From assembly GCA_965208965.1 (NCBI GenBank), contig OZ242384.1, positions 5,022,001 to 5,086,000 of the forward strand: a DNA stretch of 64,000 nucleotides, given 5' to 3'. The DNA comes from Bin5 sp965208965 (GTDB taxonomy: Bacteria > Chloroflexota > Anaerolineae > Caldilineales > Caldilineaceae). Numbering within the stretch: position 1 is the first letter of the stretch; each line of letters opens with the position of its first letter. The notes under the pieces were generated by a model. That model had not been told where the DNA came from. It saw only the letters and a program-made list of their open reading frames with translations, and ran no database searches. Below, piece by piece: positions 44,789 to 53,364 of the stretch. Made by a program: the position numbers and the translations under genes.

Positions 44789-47700
44789 CTATGCCGCCTC
44801 TGCTTCCTCCTGCCTCTGCCAGCCGAGCCGGTTTTGCAACAGCCCCTTGGCGGCAACCTTCAAGTCTGCATCTGCAAAGCCGCCGGTCAGCGCAAGGACG
44901 GCGGCGTACCCCGCCAGACCTGGCAGAATCGCCAGCCAGTCATTCACGCCGGCTGCGGAAAAGCCAGTGAGAATGACGCCCATGGCAACGGCAGAGACCA
45001 CCGGCCTCCAGATCAGGTCCAGCCAGGCGACCGTTCCCACGTCACGGTGGACACGCCGAGCAAAGAGGAGCAGTAGACAGACTTCGCTGAAGATCGTAAC
45101 GACCGCCGCGCCGATAAAACTGAACAGTGGGATGAGCAGCAGATTGCCGGCAAGATTGAACGCGACCCCAAAGGCAAAGGCCTTCGTCAGATAGCGCTGC
45201 TGGTTGGCAGCAATCAGTACATATTGGGTTACGCTGTTGACGAAGCCTACAGGGATACTCCAGATTATCACCTGCAACGCAAGAACGGAGCCGCTTCTGG
45301 CACTCAGCGCGCCGCAGTCGATTCTCCCAATGGTCTCACCGAACAGTTGGCAAACGCGGGCCGAAACTACGCCAACTTCACTTGACCCGGCGGCGAATTG
45401 GGCGCCTCCAAGCAGATAGATGAGAGGCTGAGCCAGGAGCGTAACAGCTGCCGCCAGCGGGAGGCTTACCATCAACAGGAGCCGAACACTAAGCGTGTAG
45501 GACCGAAGCAGCGCTGCGCCCTCCTGCCTCGCCAGGCGGCTCATCAGAGGAAAGACTGCTAGTGTGAAGGTGCTGGGAATGATATTCAGCCCGTCGAGGT
45601 ATTTGAGGGCGACGCTGTAGAGCCCTACGCTCGCCGCCCCAACGAGCGGTCGCAAGATCCAAATGTCGATACGCCAGAAGACTGTGGCCAGGAGATGGTT
45701 GATCATGAGCGGGCCGCTGGTTGCAAGCATCGACTTCTGCAGAGCCCAGTCCCACTTCCATTGCGGCCGAAAGAGGGTAGAGCGAACGAGCAGGTTCAGC
45801 CATATGAGCTGGACAAGGTTTACGACCAGCGCCACCCAGGCCAGGCCGACGATTCCCCAGCCGAGCAACAGGGCAAGCGCTCCCAGTGTCACCTGCAGCA
45901 GCGCCATCGCGATGCCGAGACCTGCAGGGTATTCCATCTTTTCGAACGCGTTGAACAGGCTGCTGAAGGCATCGGACCAGTTGGCAACCAGCATTACCAG
46001 CGCGAAGACGGCGACGGCTTGCAGCTCTGTGATGCCGATGGGAGCTGCCGCTTCCCATGTCAATTCAGTTCCGGCCCAGCTTGTCGTCATCTCCAGGAAT
46101 GAAGCCCACAGACCCGCCAGAACCCCGCCGCCGCCGTCTGCCGCTCCCAAAAGGGACGTAATGCGGGAGCCGCCGACCGCCAGGCCCATTAAGACGATGC
46201 TGACCGCCCACAAGAGAGTACGCAGTGAAAGTACGTTTGTCAGATAGAGGCTGGACTTGCTCTTGTCCGCTGCGACTTCGCGCGTGACCAGGGTGCCGAG
46301 GCCGTAACGGCTCAGGATTTCAAAAATGCCGTATACGGCAATGACCCAGGCGTACTGCCCCGTTCCTGCCGGGCCCAGCATGCGCACGTACAACATTGCA
46401 AAGGCGAAATAGATTGCTCTGTTGGCCAGATTGAGGCCCATGGGTACGACCGAATTCTTGGCAACTGTTCGGGCTTCGCCGGCGGTGGCGTCCGGTCGGT
46501 AGAATCGCCCCCAAGCCCACCAAAGCAGGAGCAGCAGGCCCAGCATCGTTGCCAGAAAACTGATGTAGAGGCCCAGCTTGAAACTCATGGGGCTGTAGGT
46601 GAAACGGACGGTCCACTGGCCGCTTTCCGGCAGATAAACGGTACGAAAGGCCGAGTTGGCGCGCTGGATAGTCAACTCTTGTTCGTCATTCTCGTTGCCG
46701 CCGAAGGGCCGTAGGTAGGCCTTCCAACCTGAGAAGTAAGCGTCGGTCAGTACAAGCCAGCCTCTGTCGCTCAGATTGACGTCGATAAAGACGGTGTTTG
46801 CCGTGTAGCGGCTGATCGAACTGTCTGCCGTTTCCGGGCTGGCAGGGATGAGGGCGTCGTCCACCGCAGGCACCTCCTCTATGAAAACGGTCCGGCGCAG
46901 GTCGGCTTCCAGGAGGGGCTGCTCGGCAGACGGCAGGACAACCGCCTCGGTTGCAATATAGGCCCGGGGGAAAGCCTCCAGGTTTTCGTAAACTCGCACC
47001 ACATCGTCTTCATAGACCTTTTGCCAAGTGTCCGAATTGGGGACCACCAGTTCCGAAAGGAGGTATTTGACGCCCAACAGGTCCAGCAGCGGATTCTCAA
47101 GTGCGGCGAAAGGGTTGTGCCCGTTGGCAGAGTTCCCTGATGCGTAGATCGGCGCGATGCGGTTATAGAGAAGTTCGCCGCTCTGATCGGCGACGCGATT
47201 CATCAGGTCAACGTACTGTTTGGGAATAATCGAGTCGTAGCCGCGAATATCCTGCCATCCGTAATACATGCCGACATTGGCGTTGAACGTCTTGCTTCCC
47301 GGGGGGTCGAAAGTGGTAAAACGGAAGGGAGCGTATTGGACTTCGTTGCTCATCCCTGCGCTCTCTCTCTGATCAATATACTGTACGACCGGCGGCACAT
47401 TTCTCAGGGGTGAGAGAGACCGTTCTGCGGCTGGGTTGAAGGAGCCGTGGACGGCAAAGAGATCGAGAGCGAGAAAAGCGACGAATGCATAGGGCAATGC
47501 CGGAACAAGAAATCCCCTGACTGTAGGACTGCCTCGCCCTCCGGCGCCTGCAGCGTCGTGTCGAGCCGTCCGTGTGGTCCGCCAAAGGAGCAACCCGCTG
47601 ATCAGTGCGAAAACACCGAATCGCGCCAGCCCGAAGCTCTGATATCCCCAGAACATGCGCCCGTCGGCAAATGCTGCTTGCGCCAGGTCGGACGCTTCCA

Positions 47701-49375
47701 CGACCCGTTGCGAGAGGTTCACGAACGGCGTAGGAACAAGAACGCTGGCGGCGACTGCCGCCAGCGCGCCCAGACCCGCGGCAAAAGAAAAAGACGCCAG
47801 AAAGCCGGTTACCCACGTGAACCTGATCTGGATTCGTCCAATCGCAGCGAGGCGGGCATCGCCTGCCTTCGCGCCGAAAGAAAGCGCCTGTTCCAGTCCG
47901 ATGCCGCCCAGAACCGACATCGCAAGAGTGAATGGAAAGACCCATCTGAAGGGGCTGTGGAGCTGGTCCCAGCCGGGCAGGCCGTAGAAAAGAAGGGCAT
48001 AGAGAGGTGTGCCAAATGCGAAAAGTAGGGAGACCAGCGCCAGTGTGGCGAAGAGCAGGGTTGGCGCGTGCAATTGCCGGTTCACTCGCCAGGCCGTCTC
48101 CGTCTCCTGCCCCTCGCCCTGTGCCCGGCGCAACGTTGACGCAATGGAAACGCTGACCGCGAGCGCGGCCAGGAGCCATGTGCTGACTCCCATATAGTTG
48201 CCGCCCTCGACATAGTTCTTGATGCCCCAGAATATGGTATCGCTGGCCTCTCCCAGCCGGTTTACCGTCGCCGGCTGCCAGCGGAGTGCCCAGAGATCGA
48301 ACCAGTGGTGATGGCTGGGGTTGCCGAAGATATCGGGAAGGAGAAATGTAAGGATGTGGCGGTCCGGCCAGGCCCATCCGACGATCTGCTGATAGGTAGC
48401 GGAGCCTTCCCGGAAATTCTGCTGCACAAGCTCGAATAGAGGCAGGAGCTGGACCGCTCCTGCCGCCAGGCCCAGGACCGGAACCAGGAAGATCCAGCCG
48501 GCGATCTTTGCAATCGTCTGCAGTGTGTGCCGGCCTGTGCTTCGGCGAGACGCCGCGCCGCTTGCCTGCTTGTTCGAACCGTGTTCACCGCTGAGGCCGT
48601 GGATTCTTCGCCAGGCAACCAATAACCGCACGACCGTAAAGATTCCCGCCACAAGCAGGGTATAGTAAAGGAACTCGGGGTGCCCTGCCAGTACAACCAG
48701 GCCGACCGTACCCCCGCCTGCCACCAAATAGGGGATTGGGCGAAAACCGGCAACCCCTTTCTCCTCCTGCTTCTGAATGACCTTTTCCATGATCGCCAAC
48801 AGAAGTGGCAGCCAGGAGGCAGCGGCGATCACCATAGTGAAGACGACGCTGACTATCAGGAAACCACTGAACTGAAAGGCGATGCCGCTGAACAGGGCGG
48901 CCGCAGGGCGAAGTTTCAAGACCCGGCCGAGCAGATAGGTATTGGCGCCGGCGATGGCCAGTTGGATCGCGGTGAACCAACCGAAGGCGGCTTCAATCGA
49001 CAGAATGTAGAAAAGTGCGCTCAGGGGGTAGGCGGCGCTTGACTGGCCGGCGGCAAAAAAGGGCGCGCCGGTAAACAGCTGCGGGTTCCAGAGTGGGAGC
49101 TCGCCTTGCTGCAGTGTTCGACGCACATGCAGTTTCCAGACAGCGTTTTCCAGGACCAGGTCGCTCAACAGCCCGTTGTGGGGTGCAATCTCCGGCCGCA
49201 GAGATTGCCAGGGCTCGAACTGATAGAGGTTGTCGTAGGACAGCAGCGTCTTGCCGGTGAAGAGAACGGGACCGAACCAGATGAGAGGCAGGAGACTGAG
49301 GAGGACAAGGGCGAGCAGATCTGGGCGGTATCTCCGGAGCCTGTGCATCGTGTTGGAAAGACGGAGAGGCGGCAT
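44789..49375 (-). CDS. YfhO-type membrane protein fused to a polysaccharide flippase
   Basis: A 1528-aa polytopic protein. Residues 1 to ~955 resemble YfhO/DUF2079-like membrane glycosyltransferases: FTGKTLLSYDNLYQFEPWQS, GELPLWNPQLFTGAPFFAAG, many helices, then a soluble segment (GWLVLTDAYFSGWKAYLRPF). Residues ~965-1528 form a second unit with about a dozen helices like Wzx/MATE flippases (NLANRAIYFAFAMLYVRMLG, RYGLGTLVTREVAADKSKSS, LKYLDGLNIIPSTFTLAVFP). No stop or start codon separates them. It directly abuts the glycosyltransferase upstream (TAG then ATG). Likely acts in transfer and export of a lipid-linked sugar to the cell surface. Confidence 0.82.
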   Translation of the reverse strand: MPPLRLSNTMHRLRRYRPDLLALVLLSLLPLIWFGPVLFTGKTLLSYDNLYQFEPWQSLRPEIAPHNGLLSDLVLENAVWKLHVRRTLQQGELPLWNPQLFTGAPFFAAGQSSAAYPLSALFYILSIEAAFGWFTAIQLAIAGANTYLLGRVLKLRPAAALFSGIAFQFSGFLIVSVVFTMVIAAASWLPLLLAIMEKVIQKQEEKGVAGFRPIPYLVAGGGTVGLVVLAGHPEFLYYTLLVAGIFTVVRLLVAWRRIHGLSGEHGSNKQASGAASRRSTGRHTLQTIAKIAGWIFLVPVLGLAAGAVQLLPLFELVQQNFREGSATYQQIVGWAWPDRHILTFLLPDIFGNPSHHHWFDLWALRWQPATVNRLGEASDTIFWGIKNYVEGGNYMGVSTWLLAALAVSVSIASTLRRAQGEGQETETAWRVNRQLHAPTLLFATLALVSLLFAFGTPLYALLFYGLPGWDQLHSPFRWVFPFTLAMSVLGGIGLEQALSFGAKAGDARLAAIGRIQIRFTWVTGFLASFSFAAGLGALAAVAASVLVPTPFVNLSQRVVEASDLAQAAFADGRMFWGYQSFGLARFGVFALISGLLLWRTTRTARHDAAGAGGRGSPTVRGFLVPALPYAFVAFLALDLFAVHGSFNPAAERSLSPLRNVPPVVQYIDQRESAGMSNEVQYAPFRFTTFDPPGSKTFNANVGMYYGWQDIRGYDSIIPKQYVDLMNRVADQSGELLYNRIAPIYASGNSANGHNPFAALENPLLDLLGVKYLLSELVVPNSDTWQKVYEDDVVRVYENLEAFPRAYIATEAVVLPSAEQPLLEADLRRTVFIEEVPAVDDALIPASPETADSSISRYTANTVFIDVNLSDRGWLVLTDAYFSGWKAYLRPFGGNENDEQELTIQRANSAFRTVYLPESGQWTVRFTYSPMSFKLGLYISFLATMLGLLLLLWWAWGRFYRPDATAGEARTVAKNSVVPMGLNLANRAIYFAFAMLYVRMLGPAGTGQYAWVIAVYGIFEILSRYGLGTLVTREVAADKSKSSLYLTNVLSLRTLLWAVSIVLMGLAVGGSRITSLLGAADGGGGVLAGLWASFLEMTTSWAGTELTWEAAAPIGITELQAVAVFALVMLVANWSDAFSSLFNAFEKMEYPAGLGIAMALLQVTLGALALLLGWGIVGLAWVALVVNLVQLIWLNLLVRSTLFRPQWKWDWALQKSMLATSGPLMINHLLATVFWRIDIWILRPLVGAASVGLYSVALKYLDGLNIIPSTFTLAVFPLMSRLARQEGAALLRSYTLSVRLLLMVSLPLAAAVTLLAQPLIYLLGGAQFAAGSSEVGVVSARVCQLFGETIGRIDCGALSARSGSVLALQVIIWSIPVGFVNSVTQYVLIAANQQRYLTKAFAFGVAFNLAGNLLLIPLFSFIGAAVVTIFSEVCLLLLFARRVHRDVGTVAWLDLIWRPVVSAVAMGVILTGFSAAGVNDWLAILPGLAGYAAVLALTGGFADADLKVAAKGLLQNRLGWQRQEEAEAA

Positions 49376-50332
49376 CTAACTGTGGGGAGCGGGTCGGCCG
49401 CCGCTCATGACAGGCCGGGACTGAGTGTGCGGCACTCTACTTCTTGAAACACGTTTGCGATGCCGCCACAGTAGTTCCCACACGCGCCAGACTGACTCCA
49501 ACTTGACCGACACATTCATTTTACTCTGGCCAACGCGGCGATCTTCGAAGTGAATAGGGAGTTCAATGATGCCGAACCCAAGTTTTTCGCTCAGGTAGGC
49601 CATTTCGACCTGGAAGATATAACCGTTGCTCCTGATCGTTTCCAACTTGATTTCCTGTAGCGCGTTTCGCTGCCACAACTTGAAACCGGCAGTCATGTCG
49701 CGTACTCGAATCTTCAGGACAGTGCGGCAGTAGATGTTGGCACACTTGCTGAGAAGACTTCGCCACCAGTTCCACTTCTCGTCCAGAGTACCCCCTGGTA
49801 CGTAGCGGCTGCCGATGACGACGTCCATGCCGGTGGCAAATACAATTCCAAGCATCTGCAGTATGTAGGTCGGACAGTGGCTGAAGTCGGCATCCATCTG
49901 CACTACGAAATCAGCGCCGTCCGCAAGCGCGCGTTGAAAGCCGGCCAAATAGGCCGTTCCCAGTCCGCCCTTTTTGGAGCGATGAATCACCGACATTCGT
50001 GCCTGGAACTGGTTGTACTGTTGCGCCAATCTGTCGGCGAGTTTGCCCGTACCGTCAGGCGAGTCGTCGTCAACAATGACCAGCCGCAGGTTTTTCAGCG
50101 GCAAGGAAAACAGGGTGTCAACCAGCTCTTCAAGATTGTCGGCTTCGTTATAGGTGGGCACTACGACCGTCAGTGCCGCCCCCCGCCAGTTGGATGACTC
50201 CAGGTCAGGGGTTCCGGCGCCGGGAAAATCCTTCTTGTCCTCTGATCGCGACCTGTCTGAACGGGCGGACGACGCCGATTCGGTGTGCATGGGATGGTCT
50301 TCTGGCGCAAACTGGTATTCTGAAAAGTTCAC
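49376..50332 (-). CDS. Polyprenol-phosphate mannosyltransferase-like GT2 glycosyltransferase
   Basis: A 318-aa glycosyltransferase of the dolichol-phosphate mannose synthase type, expected to attach a sugar from a nucleotide donor to polyprenyl phosphate. VVVPTYNEADNLEELVDTLF, VDDDSPDGTGKLADRLAQQY, QMDADFSHCPTYI (DxD metal motif), GSRYVPGGTLDEKWNWWRSL and FQVEMAYLSEKLGFGIIELP are typical. A ~50-residue charged N-terminal extension precedes the domain; it has no C-terminal membrane domain. Its stop is immediately followed by the ATG of the YfhO-flippase gene, suggesting that its lipid-linked product feeds that protein. Confidence 0.92.
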   Translation of the reverse strand: MNFSEYQFAPEDHPMHTESASSARSDRSRSEDKKDFPGAGTPDLESSNWRGAALTVVVPTYNEADNLEELVDTLFSLPLKNLRLVIVDDDSPDGTGKLADRLAQQYNQFQARMSVIHRSKKGGLGTAYLAGFQRALADGADFVVQMDADFSHCPTYILQMLGIVFATGMDVVIGSRYVPGGTLDEKWNWWRSLLSKCANIYCRTVLKIRVRDMTAGFKLWQRNALQEIKLETIRSNGYIFQVEMAYLSEKLGFGIIELPIHFEDRRVGQSKMNVSVKLESVWRVWELLWRHRKRVSRSRVPHTQSRPVMSGGRPAPHS

Positions 50333-50447
50333 ATCGCTTTTAGAGTAAAATGGCTGTCTATGGCACGATTAGCCTACGTATGCTGAACAGCTGACTTTCG
50401 TGCTCAAATGGAAGGCAAGAAGGACATCGTCCATTAGAACACATCTA

Positions 50448-50476
50448 TTGTCAATCCGCTACAACATCGCTATACT
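50448..50476 (+). promoter_or_regulatory. Promoter upstream of the SH3 lipoprotein
   Basis: TTGTCA (50448-50453) and TATACT (50471-50476) are spaced by exactly 17 nt, a good sigma-70-type match. The predicted start gives a leader of about 120 nt containing the palindrome at 50515. Confidence 0.65.
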
Positions 50477-50514
50477 GAAGTTCGAAAGAGAGTACGAAGA
50501 TCATTAGCATTTGT

Positions 50515-50540
50515 TTCGGCGGCCAGTACTGGCCGCCGAA
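50515..50540. promoter_or_regulatory. Perfect 26-nt palindrome in the lipoprotein leader
   Basis: Arms TTCGGCGGCCAGT and ACTGGCCGCCGAA meet without a spacer. No T-run follows on either strand, so it is not a terminator. As DNA it is a possible dimer-binding operator; as RNA it would form a strong hairpin in the 5' leader. Confidence 0.45.
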
Positions 50541-50605
50541 CCCTTCCATACCGGCTCTATCAGCCAGAAAAGAAGCAGGATTCACAAACAGGGGCGCATC
50601 CGGAG

Positions 50606-51742
50606 ATGAATAATGCCGAAGGGTTTGCGAGCAGATCAGAACTCGCTCTGCTGACGAGAATGTGGTCTGGCGTTGCCGGGAGGATCAGAGCCTGCTTGAC
50701 GTGCATGTTCATGTGCCTGTGTTTGTCCGGGCTCGCTGCATGCATGCCGATTCCTGCCGAAGACCCCAATCTGGTGCTCGCGCAGGCGGCAGTTGAAACC
50801 GAAGAAGAGAACGCTTTGCCGCCCGGAGTCGTTCCGCTGGAACAGAATGGAAGCGAAGGGAGTTCCCCGGAAGAGGAGGGAATTGAAGCGGCTCCGGATG
50901 AGAGCGTTGACCCGGCGGTCCTGACCGTAAAAAGACCCAGAGCCAATATCCGGAGCGGGCCCAGTATCGACTCTCAGGTCGTGTCCAGGGCCGTCGAAGG
51001 TGACACCTTTACAACTACGGGGCGGACCGATGGGGGGTGGTGGCGAATCTGCTGTATCGATGGAGAGGATGACACCGAAGTCGAGGCCCCGCAAACTGCC
51101 TGGATATCTCAGATAGTAGTGACGCCCGACGAGAACGCTGAGACCCTGCCCCCTTTGATTCCCCTGTTCCCCGAGGACCTTGCGGCCTCCTGGAACGTTC
51201 AGTATGAGTGCGGTTCTCGGCGCTGCGCCGTCAATGAGTGCGCCGCCGTATCCCGAACGGAGATACACGGCAATCGCGATCTGCGTTGGTTGGAGATCAA
51301 TCGAATCGTTACCTGGGAAGAGGCGTGCGGGGAAGATTCCACGTGGCCCCACCAGATCGACCGTCTTGAGGGTACGGAGCGCTATCCAAACTCAACCGGG
51401 CTGTTTTTCTTCAACTACTGGCTGGGGCCCCGCCCTGGAATCGCCAACGCGCTGTTTCACCTGGATTCGGGCGAGGAGATAGAGGTCTGGTGCAGTGAGG
51501 AACAGGAGGCGGAAGTTGCCGAGGAAAGCGGCTGGACGACCGTCTACAGTGGTCTGACTTGCCATGACGTCCGCACAGGAATGCTCGTCTCCATGCAATA
51601 TACCAAACGCTGGTTTTTCACTGGCGAATTCGAAGGGGACAAGTATGATCGCGCCTATTTTGGCGACTTCGAAATCTACAAGGTGAAGCTGGACCAGACG
51701 AACGCGCTGCTCGCAATTGTCAATGCAAGGGCGGCCGAGTAA
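50606..51742 (+). CDS. SH3b-domain lipoprotein
   Basis: A 378-aa predicted lipoprotein. The signal peptide ends in LSGLAAC (Cys46 from this start). An acidic linker leads to a bacterial SH3 domain at ~residues 105-165 (RANIRSGPSIDSQVVSRAVE, GGWWRICC). The remaining ~200 residues are Cys-containing and unassigned (CGSRRCAVNECAAV). An ATG at 50660 would give a more usual signal peptide, and the true start is unclear. SH3b lipoproteins generally contact the cell wall or surface polymers. The gene is followed by a weak terminator. Confidence 0.72.
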   Translation: MNNAEGFASRSELALLTRMWSGVAGRIRACLTCMFMCLCLSGLAACMPIPAEDPNLVLAQAAVETEEENALPPGVVPLEQNGSEGSSPEEEGIEAAPDESVDPAVLTVKRPRANIRSGPSIDSQVVSRAVEGDTFTTTGRTDGGWWRICCIDGEDDTEVEAPQTAWISQIVVTPDENAETLPPLIPLFPEDLAASWNVQYECGSRRCAVNECAAVSRTEIHGNRDLRWLEINRIVTWEEACGEDSTWPHQIDRLEGTERYPNSTGLFFFNYWLGPRPGIANALFHLDSGEEIEVWCSEEQEAEVAEESGWTTVYSGLTCHDVRTGMLVSMQYTKRWFFTGEFEGDKYDRAYFGDFEIYKVKLDQTNALLAIVNARAAE

Positions 51743-51791
51743 CCTGTCTGGAAAAAACCGGCTCTGGATGTACAACTCATTTCAACAGAAA

Positions 51792-51820
51792 GGCCCGGCA
51801 TCAGCCGGACCATGCTTTTT
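51792..51820 (+). terminator. Candidate terminator between lipoprotein gene and trmFO
   Basis: GGCCCGGC-ATCA-GCCGGACC stem with one mismatch, then ATGC and five T residues on the plus strand. Lies 50 nt after the lipoprotein stop, in the convergent gap. Confidence 0.55.
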
Positions 51821-51843
51821 CCCATCAATAAACGTTCGACTTT

Positions 51844-53187
51844 TCAGGAAACCGGACTGAAACCCTCCCGTTCAAGGTACTCTTCCAGCTCACTTTTCGC
51901 CCTGGCGGCGTATGCGGCGTAACGCTGACGCTTGTTTCGAATACGTTCCGGGAGAGGAGGCAGCAAGCCCATGTTTGCCTTCATAGGCTGGAAGTCATCG
52001 GCCGCCGCGTTGGTGATGTAGTGGAACAGGGCGCCGGACATGGAGGCGCGGGGCAGTTGCATTGGCTGTTCATTTCGCAGTAGACGCGCCATATTTATCC
52101 CGGACAAAAGCCCCCCCAACGCGCTGCCGACATACCCTTCAGTACCGGTTATCTGCCCTGCGAAGAAAAGATCGTCTCTCCCCTTGAATTGAAGTGTCGG
52201 TTCCAAAAGAGTCGGGCTGTTAATGAACGTATTGCGGTGCATCTGTCCCAGGCGTACGAACTCCGCATCCTGCAGTCCGGGAATCATTCGGAGGACCTCA
52301 GCCTGTGCGCCCCACTTCACATTTGTCTGAAAACCGACAAGATTATATAGCGTGCCGGCGACATTGTCCTGCCTGAGTTGGACTACCGCGAAAGGACGCT
52401 GCCCCGTGCTGGGATCCCGCAAACCCACTGGGCGCATGGGCCCGAATGCCAGGGCATCCTTGCCTCGTCGCGCCAGCGCCTCGATCGGCATACAGCCTTC
52501 GAAGTAGCGCTCAAGCTCCTTGTCGGCGCCCGACAGCTCGAGCCGGGGGGCGGCAACCAGCGCGTCGACAAAGGCCTCGTATTCAGTTTGATTGAGCGGA
52601 CAGTTAAGGTAATCGCCGTCGTCGGTACCTTCACTGCCGGCCTTGTCCCAGCGGTTGCGACGGAACGCGATCGAAGTGTCGATGCTCTCTGAAGTAACGA
52701 TCGGGGCCATGGCATCGTAAAAGTAAAGGTAGGGGCCGGTCAGTGATTGGACGGCGCGAGTCAGGACGTCGCTTGTCAGGGGGCCGGTCGCCAGAACTGT
52801 CGGACCTTCAGGTATGGCCGTCACTTCCTGGCGGAGCAGCGTTATTCGCGGGTGCGAGGCAATGCTACCCGTGATCTCCTCGGCGAACTCGTCTCTGCCA
52901 ACGGCCAGAGCCTGTCCGGCGGGCAAGGCATGCTTGAAAGCAGTACGGATCACGAAGCTGCCCATATGCAGCATTTCGTTCTTGAGGATTCCCAGGGCCC
53001 GGTTGGGTAGCGTGCTCCCCATCGAGTTTGAGCAGACCAGCTCGGCCAGTCGGTCCGTGATATGGGCTGGCGTTGGCCGCACCGGACGCATCTCATATAG
53101 ACGCACGCAAATCCCCCGTTGCGCCAGCTGCCACGCCGCTTCCGTGCCTGCCAGGCCGCCCCCTACCACTGTAACTGTCTTGCCCAT
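51844..53187 (-). CDS. trmFO: Methylenetetrahydrofolate-tRNA-(uracil-5-)-methyltransferase TrmFO
   Basis: A 447-aa FAD/folate enzyme that makes 5-methyluridine at tRNA position 54. FAD-binding TVVGGGLAGTEAAWQLAQRG, LAELVCSNSMGSTLPNRALG with a catalytic Cys, LRQEVTAIPEGPTVLATGPL, YLNCPLNQTEYEAFVDAL and AGQITGTEGYVGSALGGLLS are all family landmarks. The length is normal. It uses methylene-THF, which the glyA product in this window also generates. Confidence 0.96.
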   Translation of the reverse strand: MGKTVTVVGGGLAGTEAAWQLAQRGICVRLYEMRPVRPTPAHITDRLAELVCSNSMGSTLPNRALGILKNEMLHMGSFVIRTAFKHALPAGQALAVGRDEFAEEITGSIASHPRITLLRQEVTAIPEGPTVLATGPLTSDVLTRAVQSLTGPYLYFYDAMAPIVTSESIDTSIAFRRNRWDKAGSEGTDDGDYLNCPLNQTEYEAFVDALVAAPRLELSGADKELERYFEGCMPIEALARRGKDALAFGPMRPVGLRDPSTGQRPFAVVQLRQDNVAGTLYNLVGFQTNVKWGAQAEVLRMIPGLQDAEFVRLGQMHRNTFINSPTLLEPTLQFKGRDDLFFAGQITGTEGYVGSALGGLLSGINMARLLRNEQPMQLPRASMSGALFHYITNAAADDFQPMKANMGLLPPLPERIRNKRQRYAAYAARAKSELEEYLEREGFSPVS

Positions 53188-53364
53188 CTTTCGCTCTGGA
53201 TCGATAATGTAACGCTGTTACGCAAGGAACGTTTGCGTACAATCTTGGAGCTTCCGCATTGCTCCGGGAAAACGAAGACGCAAGCGAACTGTCGGTTTCC
53301 GAGACCCTTACTGCAACACTGTGCAAGTTTACCACCAACGCGTAAGGCGCCAAAGAATATCAAG

